A stretch of 64,000 bases of DNA, from the NCBI RefSeq assembly GCF_008065135.1, contig NZ_CP042914.1:3224001-3288000 (forward strand), written 5' to 3'. Both the position numbers and the translations under genes were made by a program. Source of the stretch: Roseimaritima ulvae. Lineage in GTDB: Bacteria; Planctomycetota; Planctomycetia; Pirellulales; Pirellulaceae. Positions 9,014 through 18,325 of the stretch are shown here, piece by piece. Below the pieces are notes generated by a model. The model saw only the letters and a program-made list of their open reading frames with translations, was not told the origin of the DNA and did not search any database. How positions within the stretch are numbered: the first letter of the stretch is position 1; every line of letters starts with the position of its first letter.

Positions 9014-10492
9014 GTGCGAAATCAAAATCAATATGAAAACCAACGCGACGCCCAACCGCATTACGCCGCGGTGCCGCTGACGGACGCGCCGCTGGGATTG
9101 TCTCGCCGCACGCTGCTGCGAGCCTGCGGGACGGGGCTGGGCACGCTGGCGCTGAATGATCTATTGGCCGGCGAAGCCGCCGCGGAATCCTCGCCCTTGG
9201 CCGCTCGGCAGCCCCATTTTCCCAGTAAAGCCAAACACGTCATTCATCTGTTCATGAATGGCGGCCCCAGCCATGTCGACACGTTTGACTACAAACCCGA
9301 TCTGAACAAGCACGACGGCAAATCGGCGCCCGGCGGAAACCTGAAAACCGAACGGCCCACCGGCAACGTGTTGGGGTCTCCGTACAGCTTCAAGCCCTAC
9401 GGTGAAAGTGGCATCGAGGTCAGCGAGTTGTTTCAGCATACGGCCGCTCACATCGACGACATTTGCGTGATCAATTCCATGCACGCCAACGTCCCAAATC
9501 ACGAACCGTCGCTGATGTTGATGAACACCGGCGAGTCGCTGCAGGTGCGGCCCAGCATGGGATCGTGGTTGACCTATGGACTGGGGACCGAAAACCAGAA
9601 CCTGCCCGCCTTTGTAGCCATGTGTCCGGGCGGCTATCCGATCAAAGAATCGCAGAACTGGCAGGCGGCATTTCTGCCCGGCAATTACCAAGGCACGTAC
9701 ATCGACAGCAGCCACACCCGCATCGATCGGCTGATCGCCAACATCAATAATCGCCGCGTCAGTCGCCAAGCTCAGCGGCAACAGTTGGACTTTCTCCGTA
9801 ACTTGAATCGACGCCATGCCGGTGATCGCGCCACAGACCAACGTTTGGATTCGCGAGTGGAATCATTCGAATTGGCGTATCGGATGCAGACCGATGCCGC
9901 GGAGGCCTTTGATGTGTCGCGAGAACCGAAACACGTGTTGGAAGCCTACGGTGATGGCGTCCAGGCACGGCAAATCCTGATCGCTCGGCGACTGGTCGAA
10001 CGCGGCGTGCGGTATGTGCAGTTGTGGCACGGTGCGGGCCAGCCTTGGGACAATCACGACGATTTGGAAACCAACCACCGGCGCCTGGCCGGGCAATGTG
10101 ACCGCGCCATCGGGGCCCTGCTGACGGATTTGAAGAAGTCGGGCCTGTTGGAAGAAACGCTGGTCATTTGGGGCGGAGAATTTGGCCGCACGCCGGTGGT
10201 CGAAATGCCTAAGAAAGGCAGCAACCAGGGCAAGATGAATGGCCGCGACCACAACCACCACGGGTTCACGGTGTGGATGGCCGGTGGCGGCGTCAAAGGC
10301 GGCCAGCGGTACGGCAAGACCGATGAATTGGGATTCAAAGCCGTCGAAAACCGCGTGCACGTGCATGATTTGCACGCCACGGTGCTGCGGCTGATGGGCT
10401 TCGACCACAAACGCCTGACCTATCGCTACGCCGGACGCGACTTCCGTCTGACCGACGTCCACGGCCGCATCATCGACGACGTGATCGCGTAG
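9014..10492 (+). CDS. DUF1501 protein with Tat signal
   Basis: About 492 residues. The N-terminus carries a twin-arginine motif (SRRTLLRACG) followed by a hydrophobic segment, so the folded protein is probably exported by Tat, and it belongs to DUF1501, an alkaline-phosphatase-superfamily-like group of planctomycetes. Diagnostic segments are HVIHLFMNGGPSHVDTFDYK, VEFGRTPVVEMPKKG-type text (GGEFGRTPVVE) and DHNHHGFTVWMAGGGVKGG; these His/Asp-rich motifs resemble metal-binding sites of that superfamily. It follows the PSCyt gene with 4 bases between the stop and a GTG at 9014; a TTG at 8999 would overlap the previous stop. The pair is presumably co-transcribed and works together outside the cytoplasm. 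Substrate not known. Confidence 0.88.
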   Translation: MRNQNQYENQRDAQPHYAAVPLTDAPLGLSRRTLLRACGTGLGTLALNDLLAGEAAAESSPLAARQPHFPSKAKHVIHLFMNGGPSHVDTFDYKPDLNKHDGKSAPGGNLKTERPTGNVLGSPYSFKPYGESGIEVSELFQHTAAHIDDICVINSMHANVPNHEPSLMLMNTGESLQVRPSMGSWLTYGLGTENQNLPAFVAMCPGGYPIKESQNWQAAFLPGNYQGTYIDSSHTRIDRLIANINNRRVSRQAQRQQLDFLRNLNRRHAGDRATDQRLDSRVESFELAYRMQTDAAEAFDVSREPKHVLEAYGDGVQARQILIARRLVERGVRYVQLWHGAGQPWDNHDDLETNHRRLAGQCDRAIGALLTDLKKSGLLEETLVIWGGEFGRTPVVEMPKKGSNQGKMNGRDHNHHGFTVWMAGGGVKGGQRYGKTDELGFKAVENRVHVHDLHATVLRLMGFDHKRLTYRYAGRDFRLTDVHGRIIDDVIA

Positions 10493-10552
10493 GCGGCGCC
10501 CTGCGCTACGCTTGCTCCGAAAACGTCTTGGACGGCGGAGCGAATTATTGAC

Positions 10553-10909
10553 GAAAATCTGGCTCCCCTCTCCCTCAAGCAAGCTCATCGGGGCGGAGGG
10601 GATGGGGGATGGACGTTTCATTTGCCGCCGTCCTTATGCGATATTAGCCACAGCTTGCTTGGGGGAGAGGGGCTGGGGGTGAGGGGGAATTCCGCGCGGC
10701 GATGTCCCTGTGACGTTGCTGTTTTGACGTCCATCTATTAGCTCCCAAGCCACTCCTCAACGCTGCTCTGTCGCCCCCTCACCCCCGGCCCCTCTCCCCC
10801 AAAACAAGCCTTTGGAGCGAAGTCGGTTGAGTTAGCCGACGAACGGTAGCGTTGAAATTACTCCTGCTTTGAGCGAGCTTGTATTGAGGGAGAGGGGAGC
10901 CAGATTTTC
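10553..10909. repeat. nested palindromic repeat block in a 600-base gene-free region
   Basis: The gap 10493-11092 has no supported gene. Its core is a nested inverted repeat. The outer arms 10553-10578 and 10884-10909 are perfect 26-base reverse complements (core CTGGCTCCCCTCTCCCTCAA). Inner arms at about 10653-10687 and 10774-10810 are imperfect reverse complements (core GGGGGAGAGGGGCTGGGGGT). The loop between the inner arms is unremarkable AT-richer DNA. The arrangement looks like gene-end repeats inserted into each other. Confidence 0.8.
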
Positions 10910-11026
10910 TCTAGCAATCCACTCACTTTCGCCGCCGGTTTAATCCTTCAGGGCGTCGCGGAACTAAAGGGCGACTCTTCAAAGCTCAGGAGAGTGGAGG
11001 TTTCCCACCGTCTGGCGACGGTAGCT

Positions 11027-11098
11027 ACGATGCGCTTTGTCGGCACGTTGCGCTTTGTCGGTACGATGCGCTTGGTAGCTACGTTGCGCTCGCTACGT
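11027..11098. repeat. four tandem 18-base repeats running into the queE stop
   Basis: Units at 11027, 11045, 11063 and 11081 alternate between ACGATGCGCTTTGTCGGC-like and ACGTTGCGCTTTGTCGGT-like sequences. The last unit contains the queE stop codon at 11093-11095. Read on the minus strand in one frame the array would encode a regular basic peptide (RNVATKRIVPTK), but that frame is not the queE frame and has no start of its own. Confidence 0.8.
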
Positions 11099-11929
11099 GC
11101 CGCGCCGATTTCCGTACCAGTGGATCTGCATGCGGTCGCAGAACCGAAAGCCGTGGGTTTCGCACCAGGGCTGCAGCCATCGCGCTTGCTTCGCCAGTTC
11201 CGCGGTCGAGACGGCTTGGGGCATGATCCAGACATGGTCGGCCGGCAACGCCAAGTCCGTCACCGCTTGCAGCACTTCGGTGGTGTCGGCGGAGGAATCG
11301 AGGACGAATTTGATCTGATAATCGACACTGGCGGCGATCAATTTTTCGATCGCCTGCGGCTGCCAACGACGCTGCTCGTGCATCTGCTCCCAGCGAGCGA
11401 TCGTGCTGCCCGAAACCGTTTGCAGGTGCGACAAGCCGGCGGCGCGAGCCACCGTGGGCGTGCTACTGCTCAGCTTGGGGCTGATCGACATCAGGTCCGC
11501 CGAGACGTCCGGGGCCAGGGTGCCGGCGGTTTCGATCGTCAGGTGCAGGCCGGCCGAACGCAGGCGAGCGACTAATTCTTCGACGCCCTTGAACATCAGC
11601 GGTTCGCCGCCGGTCAGCACCACATGCTGACAATCCGACTCCACCGCTCGCCGCACGATTTCGTCCAGCGATCGCCCCGGGCCTTCGGGATGCCAGGACG
11701 CGTAGGGGGTGTCACAGAACCAGCAGCGTAAATTGCAGCCCGACAAGCGGATAAAATGGCTGGGCGTACCGGTCAGCCGGCCTTCGCCCTGGATACTGTC
11801 AAAACATTCGGCCACGCGGAGTACGCTGGCCCCGCTTCGATTGCCCCTGGTCGAAGCGGCCGAAGAATGCGAGAATCCGAGCACTTTTTCAGGAGAATTC
11901 AACTTTGTCCGACAACTTTCGTGAAACAT
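11093..11929 (-). CDS. queE: 7-carboxy-7-deazaguanine synthase QueE
   Basis: A radical SAM enzyme of the queuosine/7-deazaguanine pathway that converts 6-carboxy-tetrahydropterin to 7-carboxy-7-deazaguanine. The family start (VAECFDSIQGEG) is followed by the iron-sulfur motif CNLRCWFC (Cys65, Cys69, Cys72, CX3CX2C) and the SAM-binding GGEP-type segment VLTGGEPLM. The end is KHWYG-like (RMQIHWYGNRRGT), as in QueE. The longest frame begins at the ATG at 11929 and overlaps the divergent queF start by 25 bases; GTG at 11884 or a start nearer the conserved region (about 11824) is possible, so the first 35 residues are uncertain. It pairs functionally with queF on the other strand. Confidence 0.9.
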   Translation of the reverse strand: MFHESCRTKLNSPEKVLGFSHSSAASTRGNRSGASVLRVAECFDSIQGEGRLTGTPSHFIRLSGCNLRCWFCDTPYASWHPEGPGRSLDEIVRRAVESDCQHVVLTGGEPLMFKGVEELVARLRSAGLHLTIETAGTLAPDVSADLMSISPKLSSSTPTVARAAGLSHLQTVSGSTIARWEQMHEQRRWQPQAIEKLIAASVDYQIKFVLDSSADTTEVLQAVTDLALPADHVWIMPQAVSTAELAKQARWLQPWCETHGFRFCDRMQIHWYGNRRGT

Positions 11930-12261
11930 TAGAAACGTTCGAGAACCCGCGACCGGAGCGGGACTACTGGATTGAAATTCAGTGCCCCGAGTTTACCTCA
12001 GTGTGCCCGAAAACGGGACAGCCCGACTTTGGCACCCTGACGTTCCGCTACGTGGCCGACCAGCACTGCATCGAACTGAAGAGTTTGAAGCTGTATTTAC
12101 AGCGATATCGCTCGGAAGGCATTTTTTACGAACGCATCACCAATCGCATCATGGACGACTTTGTGGCCGTCGTCCAGCCGCGACGCTGCACGCTGGAAAG
12201 CCGCTGGACGCCACGCGGCGGAATCAGCAGCGTGATCACGGTCGAATACCCCGACGCCTAG
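11905..12261 (+). CDS. queF: preQ0 reductase QueF
   Basis: The 118-residue protein is a short, unimodular QueF, the NADPH-dependent enzyme that reduces the nitrile of preQ0 to the amine of preQ1 in queuosine synthesis. Visible motifs are the nucleophile Cys34 in SVCPKTGQPDF, the acid Asp41 seven residues later, the QueF signature ELKSLKLYLQRYR, and the C-terminal RGGISSVI. The start is TTG at 11905 with AGGAG 9 bases upstream. Its 5' end overlaps the longest version of the divergent queE gene, so both may share a promoter region or be mutually constrained. Confidence 0.93.
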   Translation: MSDNFRETLETFENPRPERDYWIEIQCPEFTSVCPKTGQPDFGTLTFRYVADQHCIELKSLKLYLQRYRSEGIFYERITNRIMDDFVAVVQPRRCTLESRWTPRGGISSVITVEYPDA

Positions 12262-12270
12262 CACCAAATA

Positions 12271-12310
12271 CCCTCCCCTCGCTAAGGCTCGACCCTCCCA
12301 GGGGGAGGGT
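12271..12310. repeat. palindromic gene-end repeat between queF and a convergent gene
   Basis: Contains CCTCCCCTCGCTAAGGCTCG followed by ACCCTCCC and its inverse GGGGAGGGT, a hairpin-forming unit with relatives at about 26940, 49210 and 53330. It lies between the converging ends of queF and the DUF6702 gene, consistent with a bidirectional terminator, which is inferred. Confidence 0.7.
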
Positions 12311-12341
12311 GCTAAGTTGAGCGTCGCCTCTGGCGATGCGT

Positions 12342-12881
12342 TTAGCGCGCCGCTGCGGCTTCGGGCAGTGGTTGGCGGGACCGCTGTTTGGTGAACACCA
12401 ACGCGGGGCGCTTGTCGAGCTCCGTGAACACCAACGTGCTGATATGCGTTGGCTCGGTTTTCATGAATAACCGATTTTCGATCCACTGCGGTGCCTCGCC
12501 GGACGCCGGGGTCCACTCGAAATACAGCCACAGGTATTTGCCGCGGTCGTCGGCTTCAAAGCCCACCCAGTGCATGGTGGCGGCTTTGTCGGGACGCTTG
12601 TCCTCGTCTGCTCGGTTGCTGTCGCTTTGGGGCCGCAGCAGCCGCAGGTGTTTGCCAACGTACGCTTTGAGCATCGCGTTGGCGTCCGCTTCATCCATCC
12701 GGTCCAGCACCACCGGGCGGCGGTGCTGGTCGGAGAGGGCGTTATCGAGATCTCGCGGATCGACTCGCAACGCCACTTCATAGCGCTGCGATTCCGTGTT
12801 CCACTGCACCTCGGCCAAGCTGCGATGGTAGGGGTGTACCAGGCAGCTGAAAAGTAACACGAGAAACACGATTAGTTCCAA
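12342..12881 (-). CDS. DUF6702 family protein
   Basis: About 179 residues with an N-terminal hydrophobic segment (IVFLVLLFSCLV), so exported or membrane-anchored. The mature start HPYHRSLAEVQWN followed by EVALRVDPRDLDNAL is the recognisable DUF6702 pattern; the rest is beta-rich and ends in a basic/Ala tail. Function is unknown for the family. The gene's TTG at 12881 overlaps the end of the giant surface-protein gene by 10 bases; a GTG at 12869 with GGA 7 bases upstream is an alternative start. The overlap suggests translational coupling. Confidence 0.75.
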   Translation of the reverse strand: MELIVFLVLLFSCLVHPYHRSLAEVQWNTESQRYEVALRVDPRDLDNALSDQHRRPVVLDRMDEADANAMLKAYVGKHLRLLRPQSDSNRADEDKRPDKAATMHWVGFEADDRGKYLWLYFEWTPASGEAPQWIENRLFMKTEPTHISTLVFTELDKRPALVFTKQRSRQPLPEAAAAR

Positions 12882-15800
12882 ACGTTGGCGACGTCATCGG
12901 CCAGCAGGCTCAGCACGTCGTCGTCGTCTTCTTCACCACCGGTGTTCGATTCGATGGGAGCCACGGTGGGGATCGAATTGGACGAGTTGTCATCGTTGTC
13001 GGTCGATACCACGCGGTCCGCGTCGTCGTCGCCAAAGTCGCCGAACACTTCGTCTGTGCTGCTGACGGCGTTGGTCGTCACCGGTGAAGTCACCAGCGGA
13101 GCACTTTCACCGCTGACCCCGCCGCTGCGGGATTGTTGGTTCAAGTAGTTAATGACTTTGAGGGCGTCAAAGGGCGTGATGAAGGAGTCACCGTCGACGT
13201 CAACGAACAGCGAGTTGGTGGTTGCTGCCGATTCGCCCTGAGCCCCTTCACGGCCCATGCGGTTCAGCGTATTGACCACACCCAGCACGTCGATCGGCGA
13301 AACGTAGCCGTCGGCGTCGACATCCATCGGGTTCAAGCCGTTTTGTAAGGGCGATTCACCCGAAGGCACCGTGATGTCGATCGATTCCACATCGTAACGG
13401 ATCTGGTCGGGATCGACTCGCGAAGGCGGATCGTACAACAGGGTGTCTTGGAAGGGCGAGAAGTCGGCTTTGTCGCCCACAAAGCTGACCGTGCCGGCCG
13501 CGTTGGCACTGAAGAACAACGTGGCCATCAATTCCGGTTCGGCACCCAACGGTCCTGCCGTGCCCTGCGCGTCTCGCTGGAAGGAGCCAAATTCGTTGAT
13601 AAAGCCGGGGGCGGTGATCGTACCCACTGCGGCGTCTTCGTTAAACTGCGTGTCGAAGATGACATCGAAGCCAAAGTCCGTGCCCAATTGGTTGGTGGGC
13701 GAGACCAAATCCTTGTCGTAAAGAATGTCCATATAAGCGGCGAACACACCAAACACGCTGGCTTCGGAAGCTCCACGCAGGTCGTCGACGTAGACCTGAA
13801 CGCCAAACCGGTCGCCCACATTCAGAGACGTGATTGGAGTGGGGTTGTTGATGTCGTCGGTGACTAGGCGGAAGTCCAAGAACACGTCGTCGTCGGCGCC
13901 GGCCGCGCCAACCGCCACGCTGACTTCCGCGGTGCTGCGGAAGCCATCGGCGGTCACGATCACATAGGTGAAGCGATCGACGCCGTTGAAGTTGGCGTTG
14001 GCTCGGTAGTCGATGTAGTCGTCCGAGAGATCATTCGGCGTGCCGCCATCGTTGACCGTGGCGGTACCGCGAGTCGGTGCGGTTTGCAGTCCGAATTCGA
14101 CAATTTCCCCGTTGGGCAGGTCATTGGCCAGCACGTACAGATCCACATCGCTGCCGCCCTCAATCAGGTTGCCGGTTCTGGGATCGATACCATCGGGGTA
14201 CGAATCATCCAGAGCCTTGGTGGCTTGGCCGGTGGCCGGGTTATCAACGATTTCCAGTTCTGCATTGCCGAGTCGCAAACCGCTGACCGGGACCGCCGTG
14301 TTGCTTCCCAGCACCAGCACTTCACTCTGCGGATCGTCCGCCGGGTCGGCTTGGAAGCTGGCGACGCCCGCTTGCACGGCCTGCATCTTTACGGTGAACA
14401 ATACCACAGGATCTTCGTGAGTAGTCAATGAAGAGCCTAAAGGCTGCGTGCCACCGATTTCATTCAGCAATCCGGGCGTGTCCGCATCGCCTTGTTGGAA
14501 GGTCGCCCCGCTGAACAGCGGTCCAAAGGTAATGTCGAAGGGATACCCGTTGGTGGCCCCGGTTACCGGAACCGGTGCGACTAATTCATCGGTGTACAGC
14601 AGGTCCAAGAAGGCACTGCCAACACCTTGTTGGGCTAGAAACGCGGGGTCACGAATGTCGTCGACCAGCACCGACAGATAGAATTCTTCACCGACGGTTA
14701 CGTTGTCGATGATGCGGTTGTCTTGCTCATCGCGAAGTTCGAAGGAGAAGGCCATCTGATCGTCATCACGAGCTCCAGGCAGCACGTTGATGGTGACCTC
14801 AGCCATGCTGGTCTGCCCCAAGCTGTCGGTAACCGAGTACATAAATTGTTCGGTACCGGCAAAGCCGTTGGCCGGAGTGTATCGCAGGGACTGCCCACCG
14901 CCGACAAGGTTCACCGTACCGCCCTGGTCGCCTTGACCAAAGGAGGCGATCGACAAACCGCCGTTGACGCTGGCGATGTCGTTGTCCAGCACGTTCAGTG
15001 GCCGGTTCTGCGCATTGGCGGGCACTTCATAACTGTCGTCGACGGCAATCGGTTGAGCGGTCTGGAAGGTGACATTAATCAACACCTCTCCGGCTTGCTC
15101 GCCAAGGCCGGGCACGTTGACAAAGTAGGTGACTCGGTCGAGTCCGACGAAACCATTAGGCGGCGTGTAGAGGATGTCCTGCGAGTCGCTGGAGATGCGG
15201 GCGGTGCCGCTGGTCAAACTGGTGTCCAGGCGACTGATCGAAAGCGTGGTGCCGGCCAGTTGGAAATCGTTGTCCAACACGCTCAGAGGAACCGAAACGC
15301 TGTTTCGCGGAACGCTGAATTGGTCATCGACCACCACATCGGCAGTGGCCTGGATGTTAAAGACATGGTCTTCGACTTCACCCGAATCGGCCGATCCGGT
15401 GGGGCCAAGATCCGTCGTGTAACTGTAACGGAAGCGACCGACGATCTCGCCCGTAGCCGTGCCCGCGGGAATGGCAACCGGCAGGTCGGTCGGTGGCGTC
15501 GTGCCCAGTAATTCGTTGACAAAAATCTGCTCGGCATCTTCAAACACGCCGTCGCGATCGAAGTCCAACCAGCCCTGCAGATACGCCGAGCGACCGGTGG
15601 TATTGGTCGCCGAAACGGTTAGGGTTCCGGTTTCACCTGGCGCCAAAGGCACCAACGATTGCACGCCGTCTTCATCGTTCAGGACCGTGCCGTCCAACTG
15701 CAGCGGGCCGTTGAGGTCGTCGAAGTCGGCACCGTCACTGTGCGTACCATCCAGCTCGCGGTCAGGCTCGACACTGCCCAGTCCCAGTCCCGCCACGATG

Positions 15801-17962
15801 CCGTGGTTAGGGCCGTCATCATCCGCCGTCACGGCATAACCGTCCGGAGCATCGCCCCAGTCGCGGGCTGGCAGGTTGCCGAAGTTGTAGTTGTCGGCTA
15901 ACGCTGTGCCATCAAACACAACAATGTGTTCCCCGGAGACCGGGAAGGTTTGCAGGAACCCAGCCTCGACAACTTCGCGAATCGTATAAGTGCCTGGGCC
16001 AGGGAAGTTGATGTTGTAGGTGCCGTCTTCCGCTGTGATCGCTCGCGGTTCCCCGATGTCAGGAGCGTCGTTCCCATTCAAATCCAGGTAAACGTAGACG
16101 CCTTCGATACCCGGTTCATTCGTTTCTCGCGTACCGTTGCCGTTCAAGTCGGCAAACTTGGTGCCCGTGATGTCCGAGCGGGTACGGACGACACCAAAAT
16201 CGATACCACTGACCGTGCCGCTGGCGGGGATCGTGACTTGCTGGCTCGTTGCCGTACTGGCCGTAGAATTAGCGGGCAGGACAAATCCGATATTGACCGT
16301 ACCCGGTGCTCCGCTCAACACATACGTACCGTCATCGGAGGTCACGGCCCGCGGTTCAGACGAATCGAACTGGCCGTTGCCGTTGACGTCGGCAAACACC
16401 GTCACCCCTGCTAGACCCTCGTCTCCTACGCCCGATCCGTTAGCGTTCGTGTCGGAAAACACGCGTCCAGTCACCATGCCGCCAGCCGTTCCGGTCGACA
16501 GGGCAAAAGCCAGAGAGGCTGCCGGACGCTCAAAACCTAAGTAGCCTTCTACTAAACTGAACCGATCCACATCTGGGAAGATAAGCTGTTCGTCGTCTTC
16601 GGTACCAAAGATACCGTCCGGCCCCAATTCAAAGTCGAACGCTTGAACCGGAGGTCCAGGACCATCAATCAAGGAACCGACATTATTGGTGCCGTCGGTA
16701 TGGTACAGGCCAAACGAGTGTCCCAGTTCGTGCGACACGGTCACGGCAATAGTCTGCGCAACCAGATCCAACGTACTTTCGGCACCGGAAACCTGGATGC
16801 CTGCCGTGTAAGGTAGCACCTCATCCAACGGCGAAAATACCAGCTCGGAGGTATCAAAGTTGCCTACGTCAATGGTCTCTGATACGCCCAGCAGCGGCAA
16901 AGGGGCGGAGATATCGGCATTGGTACCGCCAACGATAACTCGGGTCACGTTAGCCACGCCCAGCGGATCGGCGTGGTCGCGACTGTTGAGAATGCGAATG
17001 CCAAACTGCCCAGGAATCCCAGTCAGATCATAGCTGCCGTTGCCGCCAAGATTGGCAACACCTTCATTATAATCTTCTTCTACACGCTCCAAAATCTTGT
17101 CGATCAGCTCGTCTTCGTCCCGCGTCAACAAGCCAAAGTTGGTCATGTAGTCGACCAACCCGTCGACACGGATTGTTCCGGTGCTTGGGACCGGGTTGGC
17201 TGGGTCGCTGAAGTCAATGGGGAACAGATCTGATTTTGCTCCCACGTAGCCGTCGAAATCAACAAAAACAATCTGCTCCGTGCCGATGGGCTGGCTTTCT
17301 AAGAATGGCCGATAGGTTCGCAGACCAAGGGTGTACGAAGCGGACACACCGTTTGTCGCTACGCGGAAATAGTAGGTGCCAGACTCCGGTACCACTTGAG
17401 CCCCTACGACGGCGCCGAGGGTTTGCAGCGGCGAATTGTCAGGAAGAGACAGCGGATTAGAAGTGTTGCTCTCGACCGCGAACCAACGTCGACCATCTTC
17501 GTAGAACAGGTCGATGCCTCCTACACCGCCCTGTCCGGCCACATCCAAAATATCGCCAGCCCGAAGCTCCGCCTTGTAAAAGTCGACATCTTCGGGCTGT
17601 TGCGTCGGATTGTTAGTCTGCACCAGCGATAGCGTGCCACCCACGTCTACGATCGGCTCTTGATCCGCCGCCGTCCCCAACGGCAGCAACTCGGCATCGA
17701 TTAATCGATCGTTTAATCCGGTTTGCCCAACCGATTCCGCTTCCATAAAATTGAACGCGGACACGGAACCTATGTTGGCCGGCTGAACCGTGTCGCTGAC
17801 AATCGCAGCCGGATTAACGTTGCCTAACACTGGGTCGGCCACCGCAGCTGCCAGCAATTGACGAGCTTCCAAGCCTTCTAGCGTTAGGCGACGCTTGGCA
17901 CGCGTGGACTGAACGGTTCGTGACCGGCGACGTTTGGCTTTGTTGTTGGCTGACTTCACCAT
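12872..17962 (-). CDS. giant LEPR-XLL surface protein with metzincin, GEVED and dockerin domains
   Basis: The 1,696-residue protein has a basic N-terminus followed by the planctomycete LEPR-XLL type export segment (LTLEGLEARQLLA, residues 27-38). Next come a pre-peptidase-like beta domain (about 95-215) and a reprolysin/metzincin-type domain with HELGHSFGLYH at 411-421 (HExxHxxGxxH, zinc site complete). Two SdrD/B-like repeats follow (about 495-680, with DLNGNG and DVNGNG turns), then a GEVED domain (about 698-860), tandem cadherin-like/Ig-like domains (about 870-1065 and 1300-1400), and two cohesin-like segments (near 1100-1230 and 1415-1520). The C-terminus carries dockerin-type calcium loops (DVDADGYVSPIDVL at about 1546 and DVDGDSFITPFDAL at about 1590) and an acidic tail. 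It is probably a calcium-dependent extracellular protein with protease activity. The ATG at 17962 has AGGG nearby. The next gene overlaps its stop. Confidence 0.9.
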   Translation of the reverse strand: MVKSANNKAKRRRSRTVQSTRAKRRLTLEGLEARQLLAAAVADPVLGNVNPAAIVSDTVQPANIGSVSAFNFMEAESVGQTGLNDRLIDAELLPLGTAADQEPIVDVGGTLSLVQTNNPTQQPEDVDFYKAELRAGDILDVAGQGGVGGIDLFYEDGRRWFAVESNTSNPLSLPDNSPLQTLGAVVGAQVVPESGTYYFRVATNGVSASYTLGLRTYRPFLESQPIGTEQIVFVDFDGYVGAKSDLFPIDFSDPANPVPSTGTIRVDGLVDYMTNFGLLTRDEDELIDKILERVEEDYNEGVANLGGNGSYDLTGIPGQFGIRILNSRDHADPLGVANVTRVIVGGTNADISAPLPLLGVSETIDVGNFDTSELVFSPLDEVLPYTAGIQVSGAESTLDLVAQTIAVTVSHELGHSFGLYHTDGTNNVGSLIDGPGPPVQAFDFELGPDGIFGTEDDEQLIFPDVDRFSLVEGYLGFERPAASLAFALSTGTAGGMVTGRVFSDTNANGSGVGDEGLAGVTVFADVNGNGQFDSSEPRAVTSDDGTYVLSGAPGTVNIGFVLPANSTASTATSQQVTIPASGTVSGIDFGVVRTRSDITGTKFADLNGNGTRETNEPGIEGVYVYLDLNGNDAPDIGEPRAITAEDGTYNINFPGPGTYTIREVVEAGFLQTFPVSGEHIVVFDGTALADNYNFGNLPARDWGDAPDGYAVTADDDGPNHGIVAGLGLGSVEPDRELDGTHSDGADFDDLNGPLQLDGTVLNDEDGVQSLVPLAPGETGTLTVSATNTTGRSAYLQGWLDFDRDGVFEDAEQIFVNELLGTTPPTDLPVAIPAGTATGEIVGRFRYSYTTDLGPTGSADSGEVEDHVFNIQATADVVVDDQFSVPRNSVSVPLSVLDNDFQLAGTTLSISRLDTSLTSGTARISSDSQDILYTPPNGFVGLDRVTYFVNVPGLGEQAGEVLINVTFQTAQPIAVDDSYEVPANAQNRPLNVLDNDIASVNGGLSIASFGQGDQGGTVNLVGGGQSLRYTPANGFAGTEQFMYSVTDSLGQTSMAEVTINVLPGARDDDQMAFSFELRDEQDNRIIDNVTVGEEFYLSVLVDDIRDPAFLAQQGVGSAFLDLLYTDELVAPVPVTGATNGYPFDITFGPLFSGATFQQGDADTPGLLNEIGGTQPLGSSLTTHEDPVVLFTVKMQAVQAGVASFQADPADDPQSEVLVLGSNTAVPVSGLRLGNAELEIVDNPATGQATKALDDSYPDGIDPRTGNLIEGGSDVDLYVLANDLPNGEIVEFGLQTAPTRGTATVNDGGTPNDLSDDYIDYRANANFNGVDRFTYVIVTADGFRSTAEVSVAVGAAGADDDVFLDFRLVTDDINNPTPITSLNVGDRFGVQVYVDDLRGASEASVFGVFAAYMDILYDKDLVSPTNQLGTDFGFDVIFDTQFNEDAAVGTITAPGFINEFGSFQRDAQGTAGPLGAEPELMATLFFSANAAGTVSFVGDKADFSPFQDTLLYDPPSRVDPDQIRYDVESIDITVPSGESPLQNGLNPMDVDADGYVSPIDVLGVVNTLNRMGREGAQGESAATTNSLFVDVDGDSFITPFDALKVINYLNQQSRSGGVSGESAPLVTSPVTTNAVSSTDEVFGDFGDDDADRVVSTDNDDNSSNSIPTVAPIESNTGGEEDDDDVLSLLADDVANVWN

Positions 17963-18325
17963 CTAGTCCCTGCTCGATTTAACGGAGCATCGCATCTCGA
18001 TGCGATCCAAGTAGGTTTTTCTGAATTGCGAAATCTAGTCCGCTGGCGGCGTGCGAACGCACACCCAAAAGCTGTATCGACTGCTGCCAACGAGTAGTTT
18101 CGGTAAAATGGGGTAATTCGGGTGCCTGGATAAGTTGCGACCCCGATTCTAGTTACGGCCCCTACACTGTCAACGAAACGCTTTTCTTGCGATGCGCAAT
18201 TCCGCTACGAAGTTCCGCCAACCAGCTAAAAAAGCCGGCACAACCGTCGCAACCCGCTATACCGGGGGGCGAGAGTGGGGGTAGGGAGGGACATTGCGGG
18301 ATTGGTTGGCTGTAGGAGCCGCGGC
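17963..18325. other. gene-free stretch upstream of the giant surface-protein gene
   Basis: No ORF or RNA gene is convincing. Two short palindromes are visible: GCATCGCATCTCGATGCG near 17988-18006 and TTGCGATGCGCAA near 18188-18200. Either could bind a regulator of the giant gene, which starts at 17962 and must have its promoter here; no consensus promoter is clear. Confidence 0.4.
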
